Below, piece after piece: positions 27,344 to 36,766 of a stretch of 64,000 nt of DNA. Where the stretch lies: assembly GCF_011189575.1 (NCBI RefSeq), contig NZ_PUJW01000002.1, positions 248,001 to 312,000 of the forward strand, written 5' to 3'. Position 1 is the first letter of the stretch. Each line of letters starts with the position of its first letter. Below the pieces are notes generated by a model. The model saw only the letters and a list, made by a program, of their open reading frames with translations, was not told the origin of the DNA and did not search any database. The DNA comes from Photorhabdus cinerea (GTDB lineage Bacteria > Pseudomonadota > Gammaproteobacteria > Enterobacterales > Enterobacteriaceae). The position numbers and the translations under genes are program-made.

Positions 27344-27580
27344 TAATGGTATTTTTGTGCTGGCGATGCCCTATGATAGGAAAACAGTATAATGCCGCTG
27401 TTCGCTTAATTTTCTGGCCCTTATAACAAATAGCAATGTTATAGCTGTTTATATTTACATTAAAATTTAAAGAATATGTTTGCTTATTACACGCAAACGA
27501 TCTAAATTCAAAAAAGAAATAATCCCGTTCAGTTCTCATCTATCGTCTCTGTTCTCGCGTCATTCCGGAGAGCTAAAAAA

Positions 27581-29263
27581 ATGCATCAACCTCCAAGTTT
27601 GGATTATAAAAAACCTTTGGATATCAACTTATCAGTGCCAAGGAAGGTTCCCGTAGTGATTGTAGGAGCCGGATTAGTAGGATTGACTTTGGCATTAGAT
27701 CTCGCTCGTAGAGGTGTTCCAAGTGTCGTGCTTGAAACACGTCAGGTATTAACTGAAGGCTCTCGAGCCATTGTCTTCGCTCAGCGTTCTTTAGAAATAC
27801 TTCAACGGTTAGGGTTAGGGGAACGATTGGCTGAAAAAGGAGTCAATTGGAGTTTGTCCAGAATTTATCATAGAGAACGAGAGTCTTTCAGTTTTGACTT
27901 TAAAACTGAGCCTTATTTTGGTTGCCCTGCATTCTTGAATATTCAACAGACTTATATAGAACAGTGGTTAATTGAGGATTGTTTAGCCAGTGGGTGGGTT
28001 GATTTGCGCTGTTTAAACACGGTGACCTCGTTAGAGTCGAATAGTGTTGGTGCTTCGGTGATGGTCTCCTGTCCAGATGGTTCGTATCGACTTGATTGTG
28101 ATTGGCTCATAGCCTGTGATGGCGCGCGCTCATTTGTGCGTAATACGCTGAATTTGCCGTTATTTGGTAGGCATTTTCATGATCATTTTTTGATTGTTGA
28201 CGTCGAAATGAAACCGGACTTTCCTGCGGAGCGTCGTTTCTGGTTCGATCCACCTTTTCATCCCGGGCATTCGGTTCTTTTACATAAACAACCTGATAAC
28301 TTGTGGCGTGTTGATTTTCAATTAGGTGCAGAAGCAGACCCAGCATTTGAGAAACAGCCGGCAAGAGTTACCGAACGTTTAAAGGCAATGCTAGATCCGA
28401 AAATAACTTTCAGGATCGACTGGATAAGCATATATACCTTTCGATGCAGACGATTGGAGAATTTTGTTCATTCACGAGTCGTATTCGCTGGCGATAGTGC
28501 CCATGAAGTCAGCCCTTTTGGAGGAAGAGGGGGAAATGGAGGAATTCAGGATGCAGATAATTTGGCCTGGAAACTCTGTGCCGTTGTAAAACATGGAGCA
28601 TCACCAAAATTATTGCAGTCCTATGATGAAGAACGAGTTTACGCTGCGGATGAGAACATTATTAATTCGACTCGCAGTGCACAATTCATTACCCCGCCAA
28701 ATCACGCAATAGAGACGCTTCGTCAAGCTAGTCTTGTTTTGTCTGAAACGACGGCAATGGGACGTACCTTTGTAAACTCTGGGCGTTTATCCCGTCCGGC
28801 TCGATTAAGTGGAGTCGGGCAATTTTTGCCCGATACCTCTGTGAAAGGAAGAGTAAAACCCGGGGATGTTGCTCTGGATGCTCCGGTAAAAAATGGAGAT
28901 GAGAATAGCTGGTTATTGCACTTTATCGGTAGAAAAGGGTTCACACTTCTGTGCTATCGGCTGAGTTCCAATTATGACGGAGGAGTAAATCATATAGAAG
29001 ATATCAATAGTCCCTATCCATTAGAAATCATTACAGTCGTGTCGGCTACAGTAGAACAACCGACTGTAGCCTCAATTGATATCACTTTGGTAGATCACTG
29101 TGGTTTGGTTGCTAAGCGTTATGATTTGGCTTGTGGATCAGTCGTGTTATTCAGACCTGATCAACATGTGTTAGACGTATTTTCCTCATTTAACCGTGAT
29201 GACATTGAAAAGACGCTTGCTCATTCCATGCCAATAGCTACCTATGCCGAGAGAAAAATATAA
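27581..29263 (+). CDS. FAD-dependent aromatic monooxygenase (group A)
   Basis: A 560-residue flavoprotein hydroxylase of the PheA/MhpA/TfdB type. The ADP-binding motif GAGLVG is at residues 29-34, the DG motif is in CDGARSFVRN near 180, and the GD motif is in FAGDSAHEVSPFGGRGGNGG near 303. A C-terminal thioredoxin-like domain follows. Such enzymes hydroxylate phenolic rings with NAD(P)H and O2. The TAATG overlap with the next gene, a DUF2783 protein commonly linked to this family, and the nearby oxidoreductase gene indicate one operon. The substrate is not deducible. Confidence 0.87.
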   Translation: MHQPPSLDYKKPLDINLSVPRKVPVVIVGAGLVGLTLALDLARRGVPSVVLETRQVLTEGSRAIVFAQRSLEILQRLGLGERLAEKGVNWSLSRIYHRERESFSFDFKTEPYFGCPAFLNIQQTYIEQWLIEDCLASGWVDLRCLNTVTSLESNSVGASVMVSCPDGSYRLDCDWLIACDGARSFVRNTLNLPLFGRHFHDHFLIVDVEMKPDFPAERRFWFDPPFHPGHSVLLHKQPDNLWRVDFQLGAEADPAFEKQPARVTERLKAMLDPKITFRIDWISIYTFRCRRLENFVHSRVVFAGDSAHEVSPFGGRGGNGGIQDADNLAWKLCAVVKHGASPKLLQSYDEERVYAADENIINSTRSAQFITPPNHAIETLRQASLVLSETTAMGRTFVNSGRLSRPARLSGVGQFLPDTSVKGRVKPGDVALDAPVKNGDENSWLLHFIGRKGFTLLCYRLSSNYDGGVNHIEDINSPYPLEIITVVSATVEQPTVASIDITLVDHCGLVAKRYDLACGSVVLFRPDQHVLDVFSSFNRDDIEKTLAHSMPIATYAERKI

Positions 29264-29496
29264 TGAAACCGTACAATCACTTTTTGGCTGGATCATTAAT
29301 CACCTACAGCCATTTAACAGACCCAGATGCCTGTTATGAAATGATAACAGAGGCGTGTCAAGAGCTGGGGGATGAACTAGGGAATCTATTTTACGCTCAA
29401 TTGGTTTTATTACTCGTTAATCATATCGGTGATTCTAATATCTTACGAGAAGCGATAACTGTCACACGTAAGGGGCTGACGACAGTCGCTAATTAA
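29263..29496 (+). CDS. DUF2783 family small protein
   Basis: A 77-residue acidic helical protein. The pattern DPDACYEMITEACQELGDE and a hydrophobic helix QLVLLLVNHIGD match the DUF2783 family, small proteins found next to FAD-dependent aromatic monooxygenases. The start codon overlaps the monooxygenase stop (TAATG), so the two are translationally coupled and may form a complex. Biochemical function is not established. Confidence 0.72.
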   Translation: MKPYNHFLAGSLITYSHLTDPDACYEMITEACQELGDELGNLFYAQLVLLLVNHIGDSNILREAITVTRKGLTTVAN

Positions 29497-29540
29497 GTCG
29501 CGTAATAACCTTTAAAAACTTATATTCAAGGGGAATTGAT

Positions 29541-32500
29541 ATGATTCTCGATACTTCTTATCGTCTTGAATCTCGTTATCGTCGAGGTATTGATGAGCCT
29601 CAAGGCAAAATATTTATTAGTGGACAACAAGCTCTGGTGCGAATGTTATTAGTTCAGTCGGCCCTTGATCGATCTATTGGTTTAAATACTGCGGGATTTG
29701 TCAGTGGTTATCGAGGTTCGCCACTTGGTGGTGTTGATAAAGAGCTTTGGGCTGCAAAAAATTTACTGGAGAAAGCAAATATTCGGTTTCAACCGGGTAT
29801 AAATGAGGATTTAGCGGCAACGACCCTCATTGGGACCCAACGGGTAGAAACGGATAAAATGCGTCTCTTTGACGGTGTTTTTGGGCTTTGGTATGGAAAA
29901 GGGCCTGGAGTAGACCGATCTGGTGATGCGTTAAGGCATGGTAATGCATATGGTTCATCACCCCACGGAGGAGTATTAGTAGTTATTGGTGACGATCACG
30001 GATGTGTATCTTCTTCAATGTCGCATCAATCAGATCAAGCGTTAATTGCCTGGGGATTACCGGTTATTCATCCTATTAACCTTCAGGACTATGAATATTG
30101 TGGACTCTGGGGTTGGGCATTATCGCGTTTTTCAGGTTTATGGGTGGGTTTTAAGGCGATTACTGAAACTGTAGAAGCAACAGCATCAATTAACGTGTCT
30201 GAGTTTCCCTCGTTCAAACAACCTGAAATAGATATTGGGCCTGATGGATTACATTGGCGTTGGCCAGATTTACCGGGTATGCAAATTGAGCGACGTTTTG
30301 CTTATAAGCTAGAAGCGGCTCGTCGTTTTATCAGAGAAAATCCGTTAGATAGCGTAGATTGCGCCCCGGCTACACCAAAATTGCTTATTGCCGCGGTGGG
30401 TAAAGCTTACCTGGATGTTCGCGGAGCATTAGATGAACTTGGTATCACTCTGACTGAATTAGAGACGGCAGGCATTGCACTACTCGGTATTCGAGTTGTT
30501 TATCCATTATCTCCTGTCTTAAAAGACTGGGCTCAACGGAGTGAGAAGATATGGATTATCGAAGAAAAAACCGGGGTCGTTGAGAACTTGCTAAAGGCCA
30601 GTATATTTAATTCAATTCTCAACAATAGGCCATTAATTATTGGCAAGTCAGACGAAAATGGAATAAAACTTTTACCCAGTGAGGACGAGTTAAGGCCATC
30701 ACGTATTGTCGATGTTCTTGTCAAACAGCTTCGAGCATGCGGCCTGTCAGTGGAAGTCCCATCATTTTGGTCAATGAAACTGATAGAGCGTTTTCTGAAT
30801 TGGGTAAAACGCACGCCATATTTGTGCTCCGGTTGCCCACATAATAGTTCAACAATGATTCCAGAAGGGAGTCAGGCGAGGTTAGGTATTGGATGCCACG
30901 CGCTGGCCGCTCGTATTCCTGAGCGTGCCACGACAGGCAGTGTACAAATGGGAGGGGAAGGTGTTGATTGGATAGGTCAAATGTCGTTTGTCAGAACAGA
31001 CCACATTTTCCAAAATATGGGGGATGGAACTTTTTTTCATTCTGGATATTTGGCTATTCGACAAGCGATCGCGGCAAAAGCTAATATCACTTATAAGATT
31101 TTATATAATGATGCTGTCGCAATGACCGGTGGTCAACCACTGGATGGTAGTTTAAGTGTTGAGCAAGTAGCGGCATTAGTTTGTAGCGAAGGGGCTCAAG
31201 AAGTGGTTATCGTTGCTAAAGAGCCTGAGCGTTATAAAACAAAGGACCGTTTGCCAGAACAAGTCAAAGTCTACCACCGTGATCAGCTTAATGAGGTGCA
31301 GCTTCGATTGCGAACAATACCGGGTGTCACCGTATTGATTTATGATCAAGTGTGTGCCGCTGAAGATCGCAGACGCCGTAAACGCCAACCCGTACCTGCT
31401 AAAAAGACCTATGTAACAATAAACGAGCTGGTTTGTGAAGGTTGTGGAGATTGTCAAATACAGTCGAACTGTTTATCCGTAATACCCGTTGATACCGAGT
31501 TTGGCGCTAAACGGGCGATAGATTCTGAATCATGTAATACCGATCTTTCATGTTTAAAGGGTTTTTGTCCGAGTTTTGTTACTGTTACAGGAAAACCGCG
31601 TTTGGTTAATATGGATAAAACTGAACGGCAATTAATTCTGACACGGGCAGGTGAGTTACCACCGCCGCAATTACCCAGCATTGATCAATGCTATGAAATA
31701 TTGATAACGGGTGTTGGTGGTACGGGTGTTGTCACTATGGCTGCGACTATCGGTTTAGCGGCGCATCTACAGGATTTTTCGGTTAGCGTGCTTGATTTCA
31801 CGGGATTCACTCAAAAAGGCGGCTCGGTTTTTAGTCACATACGTATTGGTGCTAAAGACCATATATTACATCAGCATCGTATTGAACGAGGATGTGCCGA
31901 CGTTTTAATCGCTGCGGATTTAACTGTCGCTTCAGAAGATGAAGCATTAAATGCTCTGAGTTCAGGACAAACTAAAATCATTGCCAATACTCATGAAATG
32001 CAGACAGGCTCAATGGTTCGCGATAGAAACCTCAAAATAGACACTTCTGATATTGAGAAACGATTAATAGAATTGGTCGGGGAAGATGGCTATGACGCTA
32101 TCAATGCACGTTATTTTGCAACTCAATTCGTGGGGAGCATACAAACAAATATATTATTGCTGGGATATGCCTGGCAGAAAGGCGTCATCCCGTTAAGTTT
32201 GCAAGTTTTTGAGCAGGCGATTAACTTACAAGGCGGTGATGTTGCTGCTAATAAAGTTGCGTTCGCTGGTGGTCGGTTGCTAGCGACTGATCCTGCGTAT
32301 GTGCAATCCTTAGTTGTCCCTGCCGCTAAAAGTGGTCAATCTGTCAGGGCTAGCGGCGGTGAACAGGGACTTCGTGAGGTTGTCGAGTCTCGTAGCCGTT
32401 ATCTTACGGACTACCAGAATGAAAGCTATGCGGCAAAGTATAGATCACAGGTTGAGGCCGTTGTAAAAGCGACTGCTAACTGGGGAGATTTCACACTAGC

Positions 32501-33038
32501 TCACGCAGTTGCCCGCAATTTATTTAAACTCATGGCTTACAAAGATGAATATGAGGTTGCCCGCCTGCATAGCTCGCCGCAATTTCTTCATTCTTTGACG
32601 GAATCATATATTGGGCGTCCCAAATTAAATTTTCATCTCGCACCACCATTCTTGGGTAAGTGGATGGAAAAAAATGGGTATCATCGTAAAATTACTGTAT
32701 CTGGTTGGATTATTCCTTTTTTTCGCGGGCTTGCCGCTCTCCGATGCTTGCGTCACACTTTTTTCGACATCTTTGCCTGGTCTCATGAACGACGTGAAGA
32801 GAGGCTATTGGTTGCAAGATATAAGGATACATTAAATGATTTGTTATCAAAGGCTTCACCGGATAATCTCTCTTTGATTGTCCAGTGGGCGGAAATACCC
32901 GAAAATATTAGAGGATATGGACATATCAAGGAGCATTCAATTGCAGTGGCTTATAAACGTCAGAATGAATTACTTAATCAAATAGCGAATGGTGGCTCAA
33001 CAATATATTCATCGATACCCATCAAAGAAGTTAATTAA
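29541..33038 (+). CDS. Fused indolepyruvate:ferredoxin oxidoreductase (IorAB-type)
   Basis: A 1165-residue 2-oxoacid oxidoreductase that joins alpha and beta subunits. Order: pyrimidine/TPP-binding domains (about 1-600, with GDGTFFHSG near 495), a ferredoxin-like Fe-S segment with clustered Cys (CEGCGDC, then Cys in SNCLS and FCP; about 630-675), the gamma-type domain beginning TGVGGTGVVTMA (about 725-920), and a C-terminal DUF6537-like domain. It would convert an arylpyruvate or branched 2-oxoacid to an acyl-CoA. RBS AAGGGG. It is the last gene of the monooxygenase operon. Acyl-CoA output would suit the carboxylase and reductase encoded opposite. Confidence 0.88.
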   Translation: MILDTSYRLESRYRRGIDEPQGKIFISGQQALVRMLLVQSALDRSIGLNTAGFVSGYRGSPLGGVDKELWAAKNLLEKANIRFQPGINEDLAATTLIGTQRVETDKMRLFDGVFGLWYGKGPGVDRSGDALRHGNAYGSSPHGGVLVVIGDDHGCVSSSMSHQSDQALIAWGLPVIHPINLQDYEYCGLWGWALSRFSGLWVGFKAITETVEATASINVSEFPSFKQPEIDIGPDGLHWRWPDLPGMQIERRFAYKLEAARRFIRENPLDSVDCAPATPKLLIAAVGKAYLDVRGALDELGITLTELETAGIALLGIRVVYPLSPVLKDWAQRSEKIWIIEEKTGVVENLLKASIFNSILNNRPLIIGKSDENGIKLLPSEDELRPSRIVDVLVKQLRACGLSVEVPSFWSMKLIERFLNWVKRTPYLCSGCPHNSSTMIPEGSQARLGIGCHALAARIPERATTGSVQMGGEGVDWIGQMSFVRTDHIFQNMGDGTFFHSGYLAIRQAIAAKANITYKILYNDAVAMTGGQPLDGSLSVEQVAALVCSEGAQEVVIVAKEPERYKTKDRLPEQVKVYHRDQLNEVQLRLRTIPGVTVLIYDQVCAAEDRRRRKRQPVPAKKTYVTINELVCEGCGDCQIQSNCLSVIPVDTEFGAKRAIDSESCNTDLSCLKGFCPSFVTVTGKPRLVNMDKTERQLILTRAGELPPPQLPSIDQCYEILITGVGGTGVVTMAATIGLAAHLQDFSVSVLDFTGFTQKGGSVFSHIRIGAKDHILHQHRIERGCADVLIAADLTVASEDEALNALSSGQTKIIANTHEMQTGSMVRDRNLKIDTSDIEKRLIELVGEDGYDAINARYFATQFVGSIQTNILLLGYAWQKGVIPLSLQVFEQAINLQGGDVAANKVAFAGGRLLATDPAYVQSLVVPAAKSGQSVRASGGEQGLREVVESRSRYLTDYQNESYAAKYRSQVEAVVKATANWGDFTLAHAVARNLFKLMAYKDEYEVARLHSSPQFLHSLTESYIGRPKLNFHLAPPFLGKWMEKNGYHRKITVSGWIIPFFRGLAALRCLRHTFFDIFAWSHERREERLLVARYKDTLNDLLSKASPDNLSLIVQWAEIPENIRGYGHIKEHSIAVAYKRQNELLNQIANGGSTIYSSIPIKEVN

Positions 33039-33101
33039 TAATCTCTGGATAAATAACCGAATTAAGTGATAATCATTGGTTATTAATTTTAAAATAAAGT
33101 T

Positions 33102-33161
33102 TGAGAGTTACTGGTTCTAATGTAGGGCTACATTCTTATATAAAACACAAGGTAACTCTCA
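33102..33161. terminator. Nested bidirectional hairpin between convergent operons
   Basis: An outer perfect stem, TGAGAGTTAC (33102-33111) with GTAACTCTCA (33152-33161), encloses an inner stem, AATGTAG/CTACATT (33119-33134). It sits exactly between the convergent IorAB and MmgE/PrpD genes. Confidence 0.5.
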
Positions 33162-33208
33162 TTAATAATAAACTTATCAATGCATACCAGAATAGCGGTT
33201 AAATTCCC

Positions 33209-34600
33209 TCATCTTGGGAATAATTCGTTAGCGAGCATTTGATAATCTGGGTTATGATTTTCGCGATCTAAAATCCAATCTAATATTGCTGAAATATTTG
33301 TGTGAATATATGCATTTTGAGAATAAGCCACACATTTTTTGAATTTATCTATCAACTCTTCAAGCGTCATTGGGTTTTTGGCATTACCTTTTGCATAAGA
33401 AACTTCGCCTTTAAGTTGGGTAGTATCCTTAAACTGTATAATAATTTTGATTTTTCCATGTGTGCCTAATTCAGGTATTTCACATTCAGCTGCACTTCTG
33501 GGATAAATTTTTCTACTTAAGTCGATGATATCCTTGCGACGAATTGCGTTCTCTGTGAAATCATCAATAAATAGGTCTCCTGTTTTGAGTACGGTCGCAA
33601 TATTATAAGCGAGGCTGAAACGGGCTTCGACTACGGTTTGCGGAACTTGTTTTCGTTCTACTGGCGAACCAACAAGATCAAATATTTGTTGGTTGGTAAG
33701 AACATCTATACGCTCTATTTCATTAATATCAATCTGTTGACCATTCAACATCTCTTTTATTAACGCCACGGCTGAGGTATTTGGGCGGCAGGTAGGATAA
33801 GGTTTAAATGCGATTAGTTGATCGATTACAAAGGTTGTGCCTAATTCGTCAATAATTGAGTCAAGATCTGAGCCAGGTTCAAAGGCGCTATAATAACCCC
33901 AGAGTCCACTGAGAAATTGTTTTGCCCCAGTAAAACCTTGGTCAGCTAATATTACCGCCTTCACTGCATGGGATGCGACCAAGCCTTGTTGGTAAAAAAC
34001 GGTTGAGGCGCCGTCTATCATACATTGTGTTTCACCCAATGCGGATGTATATGCGATCCCAAGTGCGTTATGCAGTCGATCTCCTGTCAGACCATATAAC
34101 ATTCCTGAGGCCGCTGTTGCTGCGATAACTTTACAGAGGTCATACCGGCCACTTTCAAGTAATGTTTCCTTACGTGCTCTTGAAAGTCTAAGAGAAAGCT
34201 CGATACCTGCAATATAGGCAGTCATGAATTGTTCACGCGATATTGGTCGATCAATTGAATCGGCAATAGCAAGCAACGCGGGTAATATCGCTACACTGGG
34301 GTGTGTTCCGAGTGAATCGCCAACATCATCAAAGTCTAGCACTCTGGCAGCCGCACCGTTTAACATTGCTGTGGCCGGGGCAGGTAAAGCTAATATTCGC
34401 CCAAGTACTCGACTTTCTGGTTTCCCTCCCCATTTTTCGGTTATTTTAGTCAATAGTTCAACGCCGGGGTCACGGGTGCCAGCTAATAAAACACCAATAA
34501 TATCAAGTAAGCAGTGGCTGCCGATTTCTCGGGTATTGTGATCAATTGAGGAATATTTGAGACTATCACAATAACTAACGATTTTAGATTCTAAGTTCAT
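33209..34600 (-). CDS. MmgE/PrpD family protein
   Basis: A 463-residue member of the 2-methylcitrate dehydratase / aconitate decarboxylase fold. Typical stretches are present: LLDIIGVLLAGTRDPG, ARVLDFDDVGDSLGTHPSVAILPALLA, and KPYPTCRPNTSA in the active-site region. Members dehydrate or decarboxylate tricarboxylic acids; several with unknown substrates lie in secondary-metabolism loci. It is the distal gene of the carboxylase operon, about 48 bases after the biotin-carrier gene. RBS AGGAA. A dehydratase/hydratase step on a carboxylated acid is plausible; substrate unknown. Confidence 0.82.
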   Translation of the reverse strand: MNLESKIVSYCDSLKYSSIDHNTREIGSHCLLDIIGVLLAGTRDPGVELLTKITEKWGGKPESRVLGRILALPAPATAMLNGAAARVLDFDDVGDSLGTHPSVAILPALLAIADSIDRPISREQFMTAYIAGIELSLRLSRARKETLLESGRYDLCKVIAATAASGMLYGLTGDRLHNALGIAYTSALGETQCMIDGASTVFYQQGLVASHAVKAVILADQGFTGAKQFLSGLWGYYSAFEPGSDLDSIIDELGTTFVIDQLIAFKPYPTCRPNTSAVALIKEMLNGQQIDINEIERIDVLTNQQIFDLVGSPVERKQVPQTVVEARFSLAYNIATVLKTGDLFIDDFTENAIRRKDIIDLSRKIYPRSAAECEIPELGTHGKIKIIIQFKDTTQLKGEVSYAKGNAKNPMTLEELIDKFKKCVAYSQNAYIHTNISAILDWILDRENHNPDYQMLANELFPR

Positions 34601-34647
34601 GATAATTCCTGTTTATAAAAGTTGTAAGTCTTAAAACGATTAAATAT

Positions 34648-35226
34648 TTATCTAATTGGATTGAAAGTGATTAGCACCTGATCAGTACTAACATTTTCTC
34701 CCACTGCCACGTCTATTTTTTGGATTAAATATTTTCCTGGAGAGTAGAGTGTTATAACCATTTTCATTGCTTCTAGACGTAGTAACGGTTGTTTATCTTC
34801 TACAATACTGTTTTCAGAGACGAGAATTTCTAATACATTTGCTGGCATAGGGGATGACAATATATTGCTATCTTGATAGGGCTTAATGGATTTGTTTTTC
34901 CATGAGTTTCCTGTAGTTAAAACTATTGTACGATGACTTCCCGCATAGTCGATAAGAAATTCATTTGATGAATTGCGTTTGAATAAAATAGTTTCTCGAA
35001 TACCGTCAATCTTTATTCTTAATCGTATTGTATCGCTTGATATATGTTGCACATCTTCTAACTTGAGTTCACATGAAATGCCTTGAATATCATTCCATTG
35101 CGCTTTGTAGAGATTAGAGCTAAGACGATGAATTGTTGTACTAACTTGGTTTAATTCACTTTCTACGACACCGTTTAGTAATGTTGATATTGTTGATGAT
35201 ACAGAGCTTGGATCTGTATTACGCAT
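34648..35226 (-). CDS. Biotin carboxyl carrier protein of an acyl-CoA carboxylase
   Basis: A 192-residue protein whose last 75 residues form a biotinyl domain with the biotin-attachment motif EAMKM, Lys155, and the upstream PMP motif (LSSPMPANVLEI). The preceding 110 residues resemble the BT (linker) domain that connects BC and BCCP in propionyl/methylcrotonyl-CoA carboxylase alpha chains. Here that half is encoded apart from the biotin carboxylase. RBS AGAGGA. With the neighbouring BC and CT genes it completes a biotin-dependent acyl-CoA carboxylase. Confidence 0.86.
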   Translation of the reverse strand: MRNTDPSSVSSTISTLLNGVVESELNQVSTTIHRLSSNLYKAQWNDIQGISCELKLEDVQHISSDTIRLRIKIDGIRETILFKRNSSNEFLIDYAGSHRTIVLTTGNSWKNKSIKPYQDSNILSSPMPANVLEILVSENSIVEDKQPLLRLEAMKMVITLYSPGKYLIQKIDVAVGENVSTDQVLITFNPIR

Positions 35227-35287
35227 ATGCAGTCCTCTTAGTATGAGGGGATTTATGGCGTACCTGTTGACTCATTTCCAACTGCTA

Positions 35288-36766
35288 TTATTTCCAACGA
35301 CTATTTCGTTGAATCCATGGTGATATTGGTCTATGTGTATCCGAATTTGTTTGCACAGCGGGAATAAGATTTAAATGTAGAGCTAAGGCGGTAATTGCAT
35401 GTATTGCCAGAGCTTTTCGCTGGGGTAGGGAATGGGTATTTTCAATTGTCTTACCGATAGAAAGATCGTAATTGCCTTGGTTGAATGATTGACTGCCTAT
35501 CAACCAACGATGTACTGCGAGATTAGTACTAAAACCCGCAATAACCAGTTCATCTAGCGCAAGTCGTGACCGCTTTAAAGTTTGTTCACGATTGGCACCG
35601 GAAACAATGAGCTTGAGGCATAAGCTATCAAATAGAGGCGACATCTTAGCCCCCAGATGTATCCCTGAATCGACACGTATACCCGGTCCTTCCGGGACAC
35701 GATAATCCAAAACTTCTCCACCGTTTGGTAGAAAATCCCCGTGGGCATCTTCCGCACAAATACGAAATTCAATTGAATGACCTGCGAAATGAATGTCCTG
35801 CTGAGTCAGCGTCAAAGGTTGATTTGCCGCTGAATAAATCATGTGTTCAACGATATCTATACCGGTTATAGATTCCGTAACCGGATGTTCAACCTGAATG
35901 CGGGCATTCATCTCAATGAAATAAAAATTGCCTTCTTTATCAAGCAGAAATTCAACAGTGCCTGCGCTGTCATACCCTACCTGATGCGCAATAGCCAATG
36001 CGGCATTGTGAAGTTGCTCATATTGAATTTCTGTCAGTCCGGGAGCGGGTGCTTCTTCGACAATTTTTTGCCGTCGGCGTTGCACGCTACATTCACGAGT
36101 GCCAAGATGTAAAATTTTTCTATATCGGTCAGCTAATATCTGAACTTCTATATGACGGATACTTTCTCCCAGGAACTTCTCAAGATAGACCTGATTGTTG
36201 CCAAATGCCCGTAGAGCCTCTTGCCTGACTTCCTCATAAGATGTGATAAAGTCTTCCGATTGATCTACTACTCGAATCCCACGTCCTCCTCCGCCATGAG
36301 TGGCCTTGATCAACAGTGGATAACCCAGACTGTTTGCTAAAATCATTGCAGAATTGGCGTCGGCGTCAATTTGCATGCCGGGAATAATAGGAATTTGAGC
36401 CCGTTCTGCTGCGGCGCGAGCAGCAATTTTGTCACCTGTCTGGCGGATGGCTGAGCTATTAGGACCGATAAAAATTAAGTTCGCCTTAGCACAGGCGTCA
36501 GCGAAGTCAGCGTTTTCTGCGAGAGGGCCATATCCCGGCGCTACGGCGTCTACCTTACAAGATAGAGCAACGTTAATCACCGTCGTGATAAGCGTTTCAG
36601 GAATCCAGGAGTCAACTCTTACCGCTTGATCAGCGGCATGAACAAATTCTGCGTTATCGTCGTCCGCACTGTAAATCACGGTGGTACTAATATCCATTGG
36701 CCGACATGTACGTATGAAACGAAGGGCGATTTCTCCTCTGCAACAGATAAGTACATGGCGGATCAT
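35288..36766 (-). CDS. Biotin carboxylase subunit (acyl-CoA carboxylase)
   Basis: A 492-residue ATP-grasp biotin carboxylase. Visible: N-terminal IRHVLICCRGEIALRFIRTCR, the Gly-rich ATP loop KATHGGGGRGIRVV, ECSVQRRRQKIVEEAPAP, the metal/active-site segment FIEMNARIQVEHPVTE, and the C-terminal domain (GHSIEFRICAED). It carboxylates biotin on the adjacent carrier with bicarbonate and ATP. The ATG overlaps the HMG-CoA reductase stop by four bases (ATGA). It is longer than AccC and diverges in the final 45 residues, so it is a specialised paralogue and not the housekeeping fatty-acid enzyme. Confidence 0.9.
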   Translation of the reverse strand: MIRHVLICCRGEIALRFIRTCRPMDISTTVIYSADDDNAEFVHAADQAVRVDSWIPETLITTVINVALSCKVDAVAPGYGPLAENADFADACAKANLIFIGPNSSAIRQTGDKIAARAAAERAQIPIIPGMQIDADANSAMILANSLGYPLLIKATHGGGGRGIRVVDQSEDFITSYEEVRQEALRAFGNNQVYLEKFLGESIRHIEVQILADRYRKILHLGTRECSVQRRRQKIVEEAPAPGLTEIQYEQLHNAALAIAHQVGYDSAGTVEFLLDKEGNFYFIEMNARIQVEHPVTESITGIDIVEHMIYSAANQPLTLTQQDIHFAGHSIEFRICAEDAHGDFLPNGGEVLDYRVPEGPGIRVDSGIHLGAKMSPLFDSLCLKLIVSGANREQTLKRSRLALDELVIAGFSTNLAVHRWLIGSQSFNQGNYDLSIGKTIENTHSLPQRKALAIHAITALALHLNLIPAVQTNSDTHRPISPWIQRNSRWK